Assembly (NCBI RefSeq): GCF_024398015.1
Contig: NZ_CP073747.1
Coordinates: 186,001-250,000 of the forward strand
Source: Kordiimonas sp. SCSIO 12610
GTDB lineage: Bacteria; Pseudomonadota; Alphaproteobacteria; Sphingomonadales; Kordiimonadaceae
Direction: 5' to 3'
Length of the DNA: 64,000 nucleotides
In this document: in pieces, positions 43,388-51,975 of the stretch
How positions within the stretch are numbered: the stretch's first letter is position 1
Layout of the letters: every line of letters starts with the position of its first letter
Made by a program: the position numbers and the translations under genes
The notes under the pieces: model-generated
The model's database searches: none
What the model was told of the DNA's origin: nothing
The model's input: the letters and a program-made list of their open reading frames with translations, nothing else

Positions 43388-44302
43388 GTGCGAATAGCTT
43401 TTATGGGAACACCTGACTTTGCTGTTCCAACGCTGGCAGCGTTACTTAGCGCTGGGCACGATGTTGTGGCAGTATATTCCCAACCCCCCCGACCAGCTGG
43501 TCGCGGTAAGGTCGAGCGCAAAAGCGCAGTACATAATTTTGCGGACCAACATACTTTGCCAGTTTTCACACCGCAAACTATGCGCAGCCCCGAAGAGCTT
43601 ACTAGGTTCCAGTCACACGAAATAGACATTGCTGTTGTTGTTGCATATGGCCAAATTCTACCACAATCCATACTAGATACGCCGAAGTTTGGATGTGTGA
43701 ATGTGCATGCATCCTTATTGCCGCGCTGGCGCGGTGCAGCACCCATTCATCGTGCTATCATGGCGGGAGACCAGGAAACAGGCGTTTGCATTATGGTTAT
43801 GGAGGCAGGTCTTGATACCGGGCCTGTTATTACCCGCGTGTCTACGCCGATCGCTCCCACCGATACAACTGCACTATTGCATGATAAATTGGCGACAATG
43901 GGCGCTGATATCATTGATCAAGCAATCTGTGATTATGCGGCGGGTGAAGTTGTGCCTGAACAACAGGCAGAAGAGGGTGTTACCTATGCCAGTAAAATTG
44001 ATAAGGCAGAGGCGAGGATTGATTGGACCAAGCCTGCTTTGGAAATTGACAGGCAAATTCGCGGCCTTTCCCCTTTTCCTGGTGCCTGGTGTGAACTCAA
44101 TGGTTCTCGTATAAAAATTCTTGATAGCGAAGTGTGTGACGGTTCGGGGCAGGCAGGGATTGTTCTTGATGACAATTTAACAATTGCATGCTCCAAAGGG
44201 GCTTTGAGGCCAAAATTTTTGCAGAAAGCGGGGAAGGGTGTAACCGACCGCGCAAGCTTCTTGTTAGGTACCTCTGTACCTGCTGGAACAATAGTTAGCT
44301 AA
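43388..44302 (+). CDS. fmt: Methionyl-tRNA formyltransferase
   Basis: Formylates initiator Met-tRNA with 10-formyl-THF, 304 residues. N-terminal MRIAFMGTPDFAVPTLAAL and the folate-binding loop HASLLPRWRGAAPIHRA, including the SLLP motif, are canonical; IDWTKPALEIDRQIRGLSPF marks the C-terminal oligonucleotide-binding portion. The start is GTG at 43388, with AAAGGGA 8 bases upstream. Between def and truA. Confidence 0.97.
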   Translation: MRIAFMGTPDFAVPTLAALLSAGHDVVAVYSQPPRPAGRGKVERKSAVHNFADQHTLPVFTPQTMRSPEELTRFQSHEIDIAVVVAYGQILPQSILDTPKFGCVNVHASLLPRWRGAAPIHRAIMAGDQETGVCIMVMEAGLDTGPVITRVSTPIAPTDTTALLHDKLATMGADIIDQAICDYAAGEVVPEQQAEEGVTYASKIDKAEARIDWTKPALEIDRQIRGLSPFPGAWCELNGSRIKILDSEVCDGSGQAGIVLDDNLTIACSKGALRPKFLQKAGKGVTDRASFLLGTSVPAGTIVS

Positions 44303-44306
44303 GTTT

Positions 44307-45047
44307 ATGCAGAGGTTTAAGCTAACAATCGAGTATGACGGTCGGCCTTTTGCTGGATGGCAACGCCAGAAGGACATTCTGACGGTTCAGGAGGTATTAG
44401 AAAACGCCCTCTCTGCATTTCTTCCTAGTGAAAATGCTGTTGTGTCTGGTTCTGGTCGCACTGACGCTGGTGTGCATGCAATCGGTCAAGTAGCGCATGT
44501 TGATGTTATGCGTGATATTGGCCCTGATGAGCTTCAGGGCGCGCTTAATTATCACTGTCGTCCACATCCCGTTTCTGTATTGGCTGTTGAGCCAGTAGAC
44601 AGTGAATTTCATGCACGATTTTCAGCTGTCAGGCGCCACTACACCTATAAAATTTGCAATCGACGGGCACCGCTTACCTTTCATAGCGGCCTTGAATGGC
44701 ATGTGAAAGCGCCGCTCGATGTTGAAAAAATGGATAAAGCGGCTCAATATTTAGTTGGCCAGCATGACTTTACAAGTTTTAGACATATTCATTGTCAGGC
44801 ACAAAGTCCAATAAAAACAGTCGATTATGTGAAGGTAGAGCGTACTGGTGATGTGGTGCTAATCCATGCTGGTGCCCGGTCATTTCTTCATCATCAGATC
44901 CGTTCTTTTACAGGTACATTGCAGCAGGTTGGTATTGGTAAGCTGCAACCAAATGCTGTCAAAGACGTTTTAGAAGCCTGTGATCGTTCGGCCTTGCCGC
45001 TGAATGCCCCACCGGATGGTTTATACTTTCGAAGTGTAGAATACTAA
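44307..45047 (+). CDS. truA: tRNA pseudouridine(38-40) synthase
   Basis: Isomerises uridines 38-40 in tRNA anticodon arms, 246 residues. LTIEYDGRPFAGWQRQ opens the fold, the catalytic Asp D53 is in GSGRTDAGVHAIGQ and RSFLHHQIR near the C-terminus contacts RNA. Begins 4 bases after the fmt stop, so in the same operon. Confidence 0.97.
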   Translation: MQRFKLTIEYDGRPFAGWQRQKDILTVQEVLENALSAFLPSENAVVSGSGRTDAGVHAIGQVAHVDVMRDIGPDELQGALNYHCRPHPVSVLAVEPVDSEFHARFSAVRRHYTYKICNRRAPLTFHSGLEWHVKAPLDVEKMDKAAQYLVGQHDFTSFRHIHCQAQSPIKTVDYVKVERTGDVVLIHAGARSFLHHQIRSFTGTLQQVGIGKLQPNAVKDVLEACDRSALPLNAPPDGLYFRSVEY

Positions 45048-45079
45048 ATCGCAATATATATCGGATAGTGGTGGAGTGA

Positions 45080-45523
45080 TTAAGAAAACAGCTTAAACAC
45101 GGTTTGCTTATTGTCTGTATCTCTTAGTTTTGTTCGTATGGTTTCCTGACGCAGTATTCGTGAAATTTTTGCAAGCGCCTTCAGGTTTTCTGCGCCAGCT
45201 TCCTCTGGCATCAACAACATGAAAATCAAGTCTACTTGCTTGTCATCAATTGATTCGAACGGGATAGGCTTTTGTAAATGCGCGTAAAGCCCAGTAATCG
45301 AAGTGAGGCCAGACAGCCGTGCATGTGGTATCGCGACCCCGCCACCTACACCGGTACTACCCAGTCGTTCTCTGTCATGAAGGGCTGCGAGAATTTCATA
45401 ATGATCAATATTTACGCTTTTACTTATATGAATTGAAAGTGCTTCAAGTATCTGTTTTTTACTCGAGGCGGCAAAACTTAGAAGTATATTATCTGCGTTT
45501 AGAAACTCTTCTATTTCCATCAT
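45080..45523 (-). CDS. ptsN: PTS IIA-type nitrogen-regulatory protein
   Basis: Phosphorelay protein EIIA(Ntr) of the nitrogen PTS that affects potassium transport, RpoN-linked functions and cell-envelope homeostasis; 147 residues. Phosphorylated His H67 lies in GVAIPHARL; the mannitol-type IIA fold has DRERLGSTGVGGG and DLIFMLLMPEEAG. The start could be either adjacent ATG (45523 or 45520). A strong terminator separates it from hpf upstream, so it probably has its own promoter. Confidence 0.95.
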   Translation of the reverse strand: MMEIEEFLNADNILLSFAASSKKQILEALSIHISKSVNIDHYEILAALHDRERLGSTGVGGGVAIPHARLSGLTSITGLYAHLQKPIPFESIDDKQVDLIFMLLMPEEAGAENLKALAKISRILRQETIRTKLRDTDNKQTVFKLFS

Positions 45524-45552
45524 TTTGCCAGTAAATTATTGAATGAATTCAG

Positions 45553-45605
45553 CGTAAAAAATAATACTAACGATAGCATCTAATGAAAAGCTCTATCGTT
45601 AGTAT
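45553..45605 (-). terminator. Strong intrinsic terminator between hpf and ptsN
   Basis: ATACTAACGATAG (45564-45576) and CTATCGTTAGTAT (45593-45605) form a perfect 13-bp stem with a 16-base loop. On the minus strand it is followed by TATTTTTTACG, a good U-tract. It begins about 57 bases after the hpf stop and ends about 30 before the ptsN start. Confidence 0.88.
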
Positions 45606-45661
45606 GGTATGTTATCTGTTGCTAATGTTTAATGCCATTAGCGTTTCTATATAGTCAAGTT

Positions 45662-46234
45662 TTAGGAACTAGGGCTGATCCAGCCGATATTACCATCAGG
45701 CCGCCTATACACAACTTCGAGCGAATCGTTACGGTCGTTCCTGAACATGAAAGCGCTTGCATCAGCAAGATCCATTAGCATAACAGCGTCACCTACGCTT
45801 ACGCTTGGGATTTCCTTCTTTGATTCGGCAATGATGATAGGCTGATCGTCTTGCTTGTCATCAGCATCGTCGCTTTGGTCTTCAGGTGCGATTACCGTAT
45901 CGTTTGCAAGTTCAACTGCAGCATCCCGGCTTGGCGAATTATGGTGATTTTTTATTCGTCGCTTATATCGCCTCAGCTGTTTTTCAACTTTTTCCGCTGC
46001 TGCTTCGAAAGCGACATAAGGGTCTTCTGCTTCGCCTCGACTTTGGAGGTTAATGCCTTGATTTGCGTGTAGAGATACATCGCACCGACAGGTATGTCCT
46101 TCTTTTGAGAATGTAGTTGAAGCATCAATGGAGCGGGTAAAGTATTTGTCTGCAATGGCGTAAAGCTGAGTTTCTACATGTGTTGTTAAAGCTTCGCCAA
46201 CATTCATTTTTCTTCCGGTAACATTGATTTCCAT
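45662..46234 (-). CDS. hpf: Long-form ribosome hibernation promoting factor
   Basis: Dimerises 70S ribosomes into inactive 100S particles in stationary phase. 190 residues: an N-terminal HPF/RaiA domain (MEINVTGRKMNVGEAL through KVEKQLRRYKRRIKNHH, about residues 1-100), a variable acidic linker (DQSDDADDKQDDQ) and the C-terminal dimerisation domain (SVGDAVMLMDLADASAFMF, RRPDGNIGWISP). ATG at 46234 has GGAAG about 10 bases upstream; the ATG nine bases earlier (46243) is too near. Lies downstream of rpoN, and a long structured leader precedes it. Confidence 0.95.
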   Translation of the reverse strand: MEINVTGRKMNVGEALTTHVETQLYAIADKYFTRSIDASTTFSKEGHTCRCDVSLHANQGINLQSRGEAEDPYVAFEAAAEKVEKQLRRYKRRIKNHHNSPSRDAAVELANDTVIAPEDQSDDADDKQDDQPIIIAESKKEIPSVSVGDAVMLMDLADASAFMFRNDRNDSLEVVYRRPDGNIGWISPSS

Positions 46235-46258
46235 AAGGGCCATTCTTCCTTTCTTTAG

Positions 46259-46344
46259 GGGTAGAGTTTATCAATCTACCCGGTACTAGGGACGTGTGAT
46301 ATCCCCGAGGAGGCTCGGGATAATGCACGTTTTAGAATGGTGCA
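46259..46344 (-). promoter_or_regulatory. Structured hpf leader with two or three hairpins
   Basis: In the rpoN-hpf gap, GGGTAGA (46259-46265)/TCTACCC (46275-46281), CCCGAG (46304-46309)/CTCGGG (46314-46319, loop GAGG) and TGCAC (46324-46328)/GTGCA (46340-46344) can form consecutive stems. The first ends about 10 bases above the ribosome-binding site. The middle one has no T-run, so an RNA regulatory leader is as likely as a terminator. Confidence 0.5.
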
Positions 46345-46509
46345 CTATCCGTGCGTGCTAATCTTTGCGATTAGTCAAAAACAGCCTAGCACATATCGGG
46401 CTATGCTTGCCTCATAAGAAATATCACTATTACTAATCTATTGATATTAAATGACATTTCAAGGTTGATTAGAAATTAAATAGGGTTAATATATTTGCGA
46501 CTCGGAAGA

Positions 46510-48096
46510 TTAAGCCATGTTTTTCTGACGTCGGCGTTGAACCGATGATGGGATTTTCATCGCTTCCCGGTATTTTGCAACGGTTCGCCTCGCAATATCG
46601 ACACCTTCAGCCTTCATGAGTGCCACAAGCTTGTCATCAGATAAAATTTTCTTTGGGTCTTCCTGGTCTATCAATTCTTTCAACCGATATTTAACAGATT
46701 CTGCTGAATGGGCGTCACCGCCGGACGCAGAAGAAATCGCTGAGGTGAAGAAATATTTAAGTTCAAACATCCCCCTGGAGCACGACATGAATTTATTATT
46801 TGTCACGCGTGAAACCGTTGATTCGTGCATATCAATTTCTTCGGCAATATCCTTTAAGATCAGTGGTTTCATATAGCGAACACCATGCTCGAAGAACATT
46901 TCCTGTTTTTTAACAAGCGCAGTTGCGACCTTAAGGATAGTTTTGGCCCGTTGATCCAATGCTTTCACAAGCCAGTTAGCATTAGATACACAATCAGATA
47001 CAAATGTTTTGGCTTCTTTTTCGCCCGTAACGCCTTCAAGCTCAGCTAAATAGTGGCTGTTTAGAAGTACTTTTGGCAATGTATCTGTATTTAATTCAAC
47101 AATCCATGCGCCGGCTTTGTTCTTGGATATGAAAATATCAGGCACAACGGGTTGCACGGAATCAGAACTATAGAGTAACCCGGGTTTTGGGTTGAGCGTT
47201 CTGATCTCTTTAATCATATCAGTCAGATCTTCTTGATCCGTACCACATGCTTTTTTTAATCCCGCCATGTCTCGTTTTCCGAGCAGGTCTAGGTTGGCGA
47301 GAAACTTTTGCATAATCGGGTCTAATCGGTCTTGCTCGGCTAACTGGATAGCAAGGCATTCGGCCAAGTTACGGGCGAATACCCCAGATGGCTCCATTTT
47401 CTGCAATTGAACAAGAACAGCCTCGACATCCTCTTGGTCACAACCAAGTCTAGGCGCAATTTCATAGACGTTTTCTTGGTCGACATATCCGGCTTCGTCC
47501 ACCATATCGATCAAGTGCATGGCGATCATGCGATCACCTTGCGTTTTCAATAAGGTTGTCATCTGACGCGTTAGAAAATCATGTAAATTTTCACTTTCTT
47601 CGAGGGTCTGCTCGAAACTTCGGTCGTCATTAAAGCTACCGGATGAACTTGTTTGGCTTGACCCATCATAAGATAGTGAACCAGATGCGTTTGTGTCCGA
47701 GATACTGCCTGCCTTATCGGCAACAGCATCGTTATTGAAGACATTATCCTGATAATCAGTGTCAAGCGCGGTGTCATTACCGCTTGTTGTATCAATCGCC
47801 GTGTTCATACTGGTATCGGCGGCAATCATACCGTCGTTATTATCGTTTCCCGTTCCGTCTTCACGGAGGTAACTATCATCAGCGGTTCCACCACCCTCGC
47901 CGTTATCAGGATTTATTTCAGTGAGGGATGCACTCTCGCCAGCGTTTTCCAGTAAGGGATTGCGTTCAATTTCCTCGGCTACATAGTCCGCTAGTTCCAG
48001 ATTACTAAGTTGAAGGAGCTTAATCGCTTGTTGCAACTGGGGCGTCATGACCAGTTGCTGGCTTTGTCTTAGGTCTAATCTGGGAGTAAGTGCCAT
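46510..48096 (-). CDS. rpoN: RNA polymerase sigma-54 factor
   Basis: Alternative sigma factor recognising -24/-12 promoters and needing an AAA+ activator; 528 residues, longer than many (about 480-500). Region I (LRQSQQLVMTPQLQQAIKLL, about 9-28) and the RpoN box ARRTVAKYRE (about 502-511) are intact. An acidic Asp/Ser/Thr/Gly/Asn-rich region II (about 55-165) accounts for the extra length. ATG 48096 is 9 bases after the lptB stop; same transcript as lptB. An activator gene lies at 40.5 kb. Confidence 0.96.
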   Translation of the reverse strand: MALTPRLDLRQSQQLVMTPQLQQAIKLLQLSNLELADYVAEEIERNPLLENAGESASLTEINPDNGEGGGTADDSYLREDGTGNDNNDGMIAADTSMNTAIDTTSGNDTALDTDYQDNVFNNDAVADKAGSISDTNASGSLSYDGSSQTSSSGSFNDDRSFEQTLEESENLHDFLTRQMTTLLKTQGDRMIAMHLIDMVDEAGYVDQENVYEIAPRLGCDQEDVEAVLVQLQKMEPSGVFARNLAECLAIQLAEQDRLDPIMQKFLANLDLLGKRDMAGLKKACGTDQEDLTDMIKEIRTLNPKPGLLYSSDSVQPVVPDIFISKNKAGAWIVELNTDTLPKVLLNSHYLAELEGVTGEKEAKTFVSDCVSNANWLVKALDQRAKTILKVATALVKKQEMFFEHGVRYMKPLILKDIAEEIDMHESTVSRVTNNKFMSCSRGMFELKYFFTSAISSASGGDAHSAESVKYRLKELIDQEDPKKILSDDKLVALMKAEGVDIARRTVAKYREAMKIPSSVQRRRQKNMA

Positions 48097-48105
48097 CCTG
48101 AATAC

Positions 48106-48888
48106 CTATAGACTAAACGATTCACCAAGATATACACGGCGCACGTCAGGACTTTTAAGAACTTCGTCTGCAGTGCCTTCAAAAAGAACATGACCGTCGT
48201 AAATAATGTATGCACGATCAATGATATCTAGTGTTTCACGTACATTATGGTCTGTAATCAAAACGCCGATACCCCGATCTTTCAGATGATACGTAAGGTC
48301 GCGAATATCGGAAATGGCAATTGGGTCAATACCGGCAAAGGGTTCATCTAGAAGAACAAAGCTTGGCCTTGCAGCGAGCGCACGAGCGATTTCACAGCGG
48401 CGTCGTTCACCACCAGACAACGCCAGTGCCTGAGTATTTCTTAAATGCGTGATAGAAAACTCTTCTAATAATTCGTTGAGCATAGCGTCCCGAAGGGCTC
48501 TGTCTTCTTCCACAATCTCTAGGACGGCACGGATATTTTCTTCGACTGTCATGCCACGAAAAATCGAAGTTTCCTGCGGTAGGTAACCGATGCCAAGGCG
48601 TGCCCTTCGATACATTGGGAGATGGGTAATATCATTTCCATCAAGCGAAACCCGACCATGATCAGGTGCAATCAACCCGGTAATGCTATAAAATGTTGTT
48701 GTTTTTCCGGCTCCATTAGGGCCTAGAAGGCCGACTACCTCGCCTTTGTGGACAGAAATGGAAACATCGCGCAAGACTGGTCTACCATTATAGGACTTCC
48801 CAATCCCTTCTACATGTAAGCCGCCTCGTTTCTGCGTTTGATCAGCTTTAGTATTCGAAGTTTTATCGCTCTGTTTCATATCGCTCAT
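48106..48888 (-). CDS. lptB: LPS export ABC transporter ATPase
   Basis: Cytosolic ATPase of the LptBFGC complex that extracts LPS from the inner membrane. 260 residues: Walker [10 protein letters not shown] (56-64), signature [15 protein letters not shown], Walker [14 protein letters not shown] and H-loop [11 protein letters not shown]. The N-terminal ~23 residues (Ser/Lys/Thr/Gln) are an extra, variable tail. ATG 48888 is used; ribosome-binding site weak. A 176-base gap separates it from lptA, so a promoter for lptB-rpoN may lie there. Confidence 0.95.
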   Translation of the reverse strand: MSDMKQSDKTSNTKADQTQKRGGLHVEGIGKSYNGRPVLRDVSISVHKGEVVGLLGPNGAGKTTTFYSITGLIAPDHGRVSLDGNDITHLPMYRRARLGIGYLPQETSIFRGMTVEENIRAVLEIVEEDRALRDAMLNELLEEFSITHLRNTQALALSGGERRRCEIARALAARPSFVLLDEPFAGIDPIAISDIRDLTYHLKDRGIGVLITDHNVRETLDIIDRAYIIYDGHVLFEGTADEVLKSPDVRRVYLGESFSL

Positions 48889-49064
48889 GAATATTTCTTA
48901 TGATTAGTTTCTAATCTCAATTTCAATAATATCAGCTGATTTCTATTCTGGCTCATTTTATGCATGTATATATGCAATAAACCACTATTATTGGTTAACA
49001 GCCAGTTAAAATAATGAAATTTCAGTAATTTTATCTGTGATATCAAATATTGCTGGAATAGAGG

Positions 49065-49583
49065 CTACTTGTTCTGGCCATCTTTTTTCGGGACGGAAAA
49101 GCTGCCGCGAACACGGCCATCATTTTTTCCAGTTTCACCATCCAGCTTTGTCAGACCACTGACTAAATCCAGTTCCAGGCGTTCACCGTTTAAAGTATTT
49201 TGACCTTGGGTCAGTTTGACATTCCCTCCAAAGGTAACCAGACGACGATTGACATCATACACACTCCACTCGCTAATCACTTCTTCGCTTGATGATGAAA
49301 GTTTTACACCGCCACGGGCATCTAGTCGTTCTATCGACGGGTTAAGGCCTTCGCCGCTTGATGTGTAGAAAACAGTTAGAGAGTCCGACGTTAATATCAA
49401 CTTTCCTTGCGTAACTTTTACGGTGCCGGAAAATACACCTTGCCCTTGTTTTTGACGTAGTTCAAAGCGCTCTGCGTCAATATCCAATGGTTGATAGGTA
49501 TCATGATTTTTCAGGTCAGATTGAGCGTTAGCTACACCGGAGGCTAGAACTATAAGTATGAATAGAGATAGGGCGCGGGTCAT
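49065..49583 (-). CDS. lptA: LPS export periplasmic protein LptA
   Basis: Periplasmic bridge of the LPS transport machine; 172 residues. Signal peptide about residues 1-20 (ASGVANAQ). OstA-like beta-strand repeats: PLDIDAERFELRQKQGQGVF, GTVKVTQGKLILTSDSLTVFY, GGNVKLTQGQNTLNGERLELDL. ATG 49583 has AGGAAG 5 bases upstream and begins one base after the lptC stop. Confidence 0.93.
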   Translation of the reverse strand: MTRALSLFILIVLASGVANAQSDLKNHDTYQPLDIDAERFELRQKQGQGVFSGTVKVTQGKLILTSDSLTVFYTSSGEGLNPSIERLDARGGVKLSSSSEEVISEWSVYDVNRRLVTFGGNVKLTQGQNTLNGERLELDLVSGLTKLDGETGKNDGRVRGSFSVPKKDGQNK

Positions 49584-49584
49584 T

Positions 49585-50310
49585 TTAGCTTCCTGTGGTT
49601 GATAACGGTTTAGACGGTTCGGGACGGTCATTATCTGGTCTTTGGGGAAGGATACGCATTTTGACACCTCCTTCAAATAATCCAATTTGTTCTTTGACCT
49701 GAATAGTCATTCTGCTTGCGCGAATTTCACCCAAATCGGATGTACCCAGTATGGAGCCTTGCCCTTCAGCTGATCGGGTGCTGAGGTCAACATCTGCGCC
49801 CAGCATATCCAGTGTGTAGCCATTTCCTGTTTCCAGATGGACACCGCCAATTAAAGAGAGTGTTCGCTCTTTCATTCGGTAGATACCTGTTCGGGCGTTT
49901 ACGATCGCAGGCACATCTGGTTCGACTTCCATTTTTGCGGTAATAGCGGTCAGTTTCACACGTTCGGCATTGGGGTCAGCCTGCTCACCGCTTTCCGCTG
50001 TAACTGTAAATAGTCGATTATCATTATCTGTTCCTACATACTGCAGATTGGTCATACGAACACGACCATCACCTTGGGCGACTTCGTCTTTTGATAGTGT
50101 GAAACTAACCTCTTTCTCATTGATGAAGGGCCATAATATTGTAATTGCGCCCAGTATCAGGGCAAAAACAGGCAAGGTAATTCGCATTAAAGAAACGAAT
50201 TGATCCCAAAATGGCCCTTCTTTGATGATTGGTTTGGGCAAAAGCGCGTTTCGGGCATCATCTTTTGCCCGTTCTTCGCTGTCATAATGATCTGTAACTG
50301 TTTTTGCCAT
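49585..50310 (-). CDS. lptC: LPS export protein LptC
   Basis: Inner-membrane-anchored, periplasmic partner that takes LPS from LptBFG and passes it to LptA. 241 residues: cytosolic N-terminus, one transmembrane helix (MRITLPVFALILGAITILWPF, about 42-62), then beta-jellyroll (VRMTNLQYVGTDNDNRLFTV, NGYTLDMLGADVDLSTRSAEG). Pro-rich tail. AAAGGCG precedes ATG. Between rnd-like and lptA. Confidence 0.9.
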   Translation of the reverse strand: MAKTVTDHYDSEERAKDDARNALLPKPIIKEGPFWDQFVSLMRITLPVFALILGAITILWPFINEKEVSFTLSKDEVAQGDGRVRMTNLQYVGTDNDNRLFTVTAESGEQADPNAERVKLTAITAKMEVEPDVPAIVNARTGIYRMKERTLSLIGGVHLETGNGYTLDMLGADVDLSTRSAEGQGSILGTSDLGEIRASRMTIQVKEQIGLFEGGVKMRILPQRPDNDRPEPSKPLSTTGS

Positions 50311-50328
50311 GAGTCGCCTTTTAGCAGC

Positions 50329-50940
50329 TTAATGAGAGAAAATGTCCATATTTTCAAATCCCATTAAATCGAGTTTCGCGCGTATTGGTAAAAAATTAAA
50401 CGCTGCTTGAGCTTCTAAAGTTCGACCTTCGCGCTCCAGCATGATATCGAGCTTTGTTTTTAGCTGATGGAGATACAGAACATCAGAAGCGGCGTATGTT
50501 TGTTGCGCTTCAGATAATGTTGGCGCTCCCCAGTCGCTACTTTGTTGTTGTTTATCAAGCTCGATGCCAGCCAGTTCGCGGCACAAGTCCTTTAGACCGT
50601 GGCGATCCGTGTATGTTCTAACGAGTTTTGAGGCGATTTTGGTGCAGTAAATGGGGGTAACTTCTACACCCAGGTAATGCGATAAAACGGCCACATCAAA
50701 CCTGGCAAAATGAAAGAGTTTAATAACGTTTGGGTCAGCCATCAGTTTTTTCAGATTTGGCGCATCGTAAGAAATACCGTCAAACTTTACCAAATGTGCA
50801 TTTCCATCACCGGATGATAGCTGGACAACACATAGCCGGTCTCTGTGCGGGTTTAAACCCATTGTTTCGCTATCAACCGCGACCATGCTTCCAAAGTCAA
50901 GATTATCCGGCAGGTCACCGTCATGAACAAAAACAGACAT
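50329..50940 (-). CDS. RNase D-like DEDDy 3'-5' exonuclease
   Basis: A 203-residue stand-alone exonuclease of the DEDDy group; probably trims RNA 3' ends. Motifs: AVDSETMGL (D, E), FHFARFDVAVL (second Asp), YAASDVLYLHQL (Tyr and fourth Asp). It lacks the HRDC domains of full-length RNase D, as the alphaproteobacterial short form does. TTTGGAGAT precedes ATG. First gene of rnd-lptC-lptA. Confidence 0.92.
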   Translation of the reverse strand: MSVFVHDGDLPDNLDFGSMVAVDSETMGLNPHRDRLCVVQLSSGDGNAHLVKFDGISYDAPNLKKLMADPNVIKLFHFARFDVAVLSHYLGVEVTPIYCTKIASKLVRTYTDRHGLKDLCRELAGIELDKQQQSSDWGAPTLSEAQQTYAASDVLYLHQLKTKLDIMLEREGRTLEAQAAFNFLPIRAKLDLMGFENMDIFSH

Positions 50941-51022
50941 CGTATCTCCAAATATAACGAATTATTTTCACACTCTTATATCATGCTTGTGGCAGAAAAA
51001 AGAAGAGCGTGCGAGGGTTTAT

Positions 51023-51145
51023 TCACATATTAATGCAATGGATATGGTTTCAGGCTAGTTGGGTAAAAGCTGAGGAAGATATGTAGTCGTATTTTTGCGT
51101 TTACCTTTGGATGAAACATGATAGCATGAAATCACATATTAATGC
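51023..51145. repeat. 14-bp direct repeat upstream of thioesterase-like gene
   Basis: TCACATATTAATGC occurs at 51023-51036 and 51132-51145, 95 bases apart, in the divergent rnd/thioesterase promoter region. The second copy ends 31 bases before the gene start. A regulator site pair is possible. Confidence 0.45.
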
Positions 51146-51176
51146 CTTACATTATTTTGGCGTGGAGGTTCAGACA

Positions 51177-51965
51177 ATGCAGTCGTTGCAGGAAATATTT
51201 GATTATATATACGAAAACAAAGCCGAGAAAGTATTGATTCCTGAAGGCTGGTCTCAAGGACGAGCCGCGTACGGCGGGCTTGTTGCAGCGGCTGCTTCCA
51301 GTTCGATGATTAGCATGTTGGGCGATGATGCTCCTCCTATTCGTTCGTTTATGGGGTCTTTCGTTGCCCCCGCATCCCCTGGCGACTGTATGCTTGATGC
51401 CAGATTGGTCAGGCAAGGCAAGAATGTTAGTCAGTTGGCGAGTAATGTGATTGCCAACGATAAGGTTTGTTTTCAGTCAATGGCCCTGTTTGGTGCGAAC
51501 CGTGATACGAAAAGTGTTGTGCCTAACTTCTCCTTTAATCCTGAACCACGTGACAGTGTACCGCCTCTGGTACCCAACCCAATGATGCCTCCGTTTCTAT
51601 CTAAATTTGATTGCCATTGGTCAGGCGGAGGGATTCCGCTGTCGGGCTCTAAGGATCGACGATTGGGGTTATGGGTGCGTCACCGGTCTGATATGAGTAG
51701 GTACCCGGTTGAGAAAATCATTTCTATTTGCGATTTCCCGCCCCCTATTATGCTGTCACACTATACGAAGCCTGTAATGGTAAGCTCTTTAAGTTGGTCG
51801 TTGGAGTTTTTGATGCCGGTTCAAGATATTAAAAGCGACTGGTTCTATCTTGATTTTAATCTGGATGCGGCTGCGAACGGTTATTCGCAGCAATCTGGGT
51901 ACGTCTTTACAGAAGATGGCCAATTATGTGCCCTATCGAGGCAGTGTATGGTTTACTTTGAGTAA
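51177..51965 (+). CDS. Acyl-CoA thioesterase-like double-hotdog protein
   Basis: A 262-residue protein of the TesB-like thioesterase family, predicted to hydrolyse acyl-CoA. N-terminal hotdog: QGRAAYGGLVAAAASSSM then IRSFMGSFVAPASPGDCMLDA; C-terminal hotdog: SLSWSLEFL, DWFYLDFNLDAAANGYS and the ending GQLCALSRQCMVYF. Substrate chain length cannot be told. ATG 51177 follows a GGAGG site by 8 bases; an earlier in-frame ATG (51111) lacks one. Convergent with the outer-membrane gene. Confidence 0.88.
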   Translation: MQSLQEIFDYIYENKAEKVLIPEGWSQGRAAYGGLVAAAASSSMISMLGDDAPPIRSFMGSFVAPASPGDCMLDARLVRQGKNVSQLASNVIANDKVCFQSMALFGANRDTKSVVPNFSFNPEPRDSVPPLVPNPMMPPFLSKFDCHWSGGGIPLSGSKDRRLGLWVRHRSDMSRYPVEKIISICDFPPPIMLSHYTKPVMVSSLSWSLEFLMPVQDIKSDWFYLDFNLDAAANGYSQQSGYVFTEDGQLCALSRQCMVYFE

Positions 51966-51975
51966 AATACTATTC

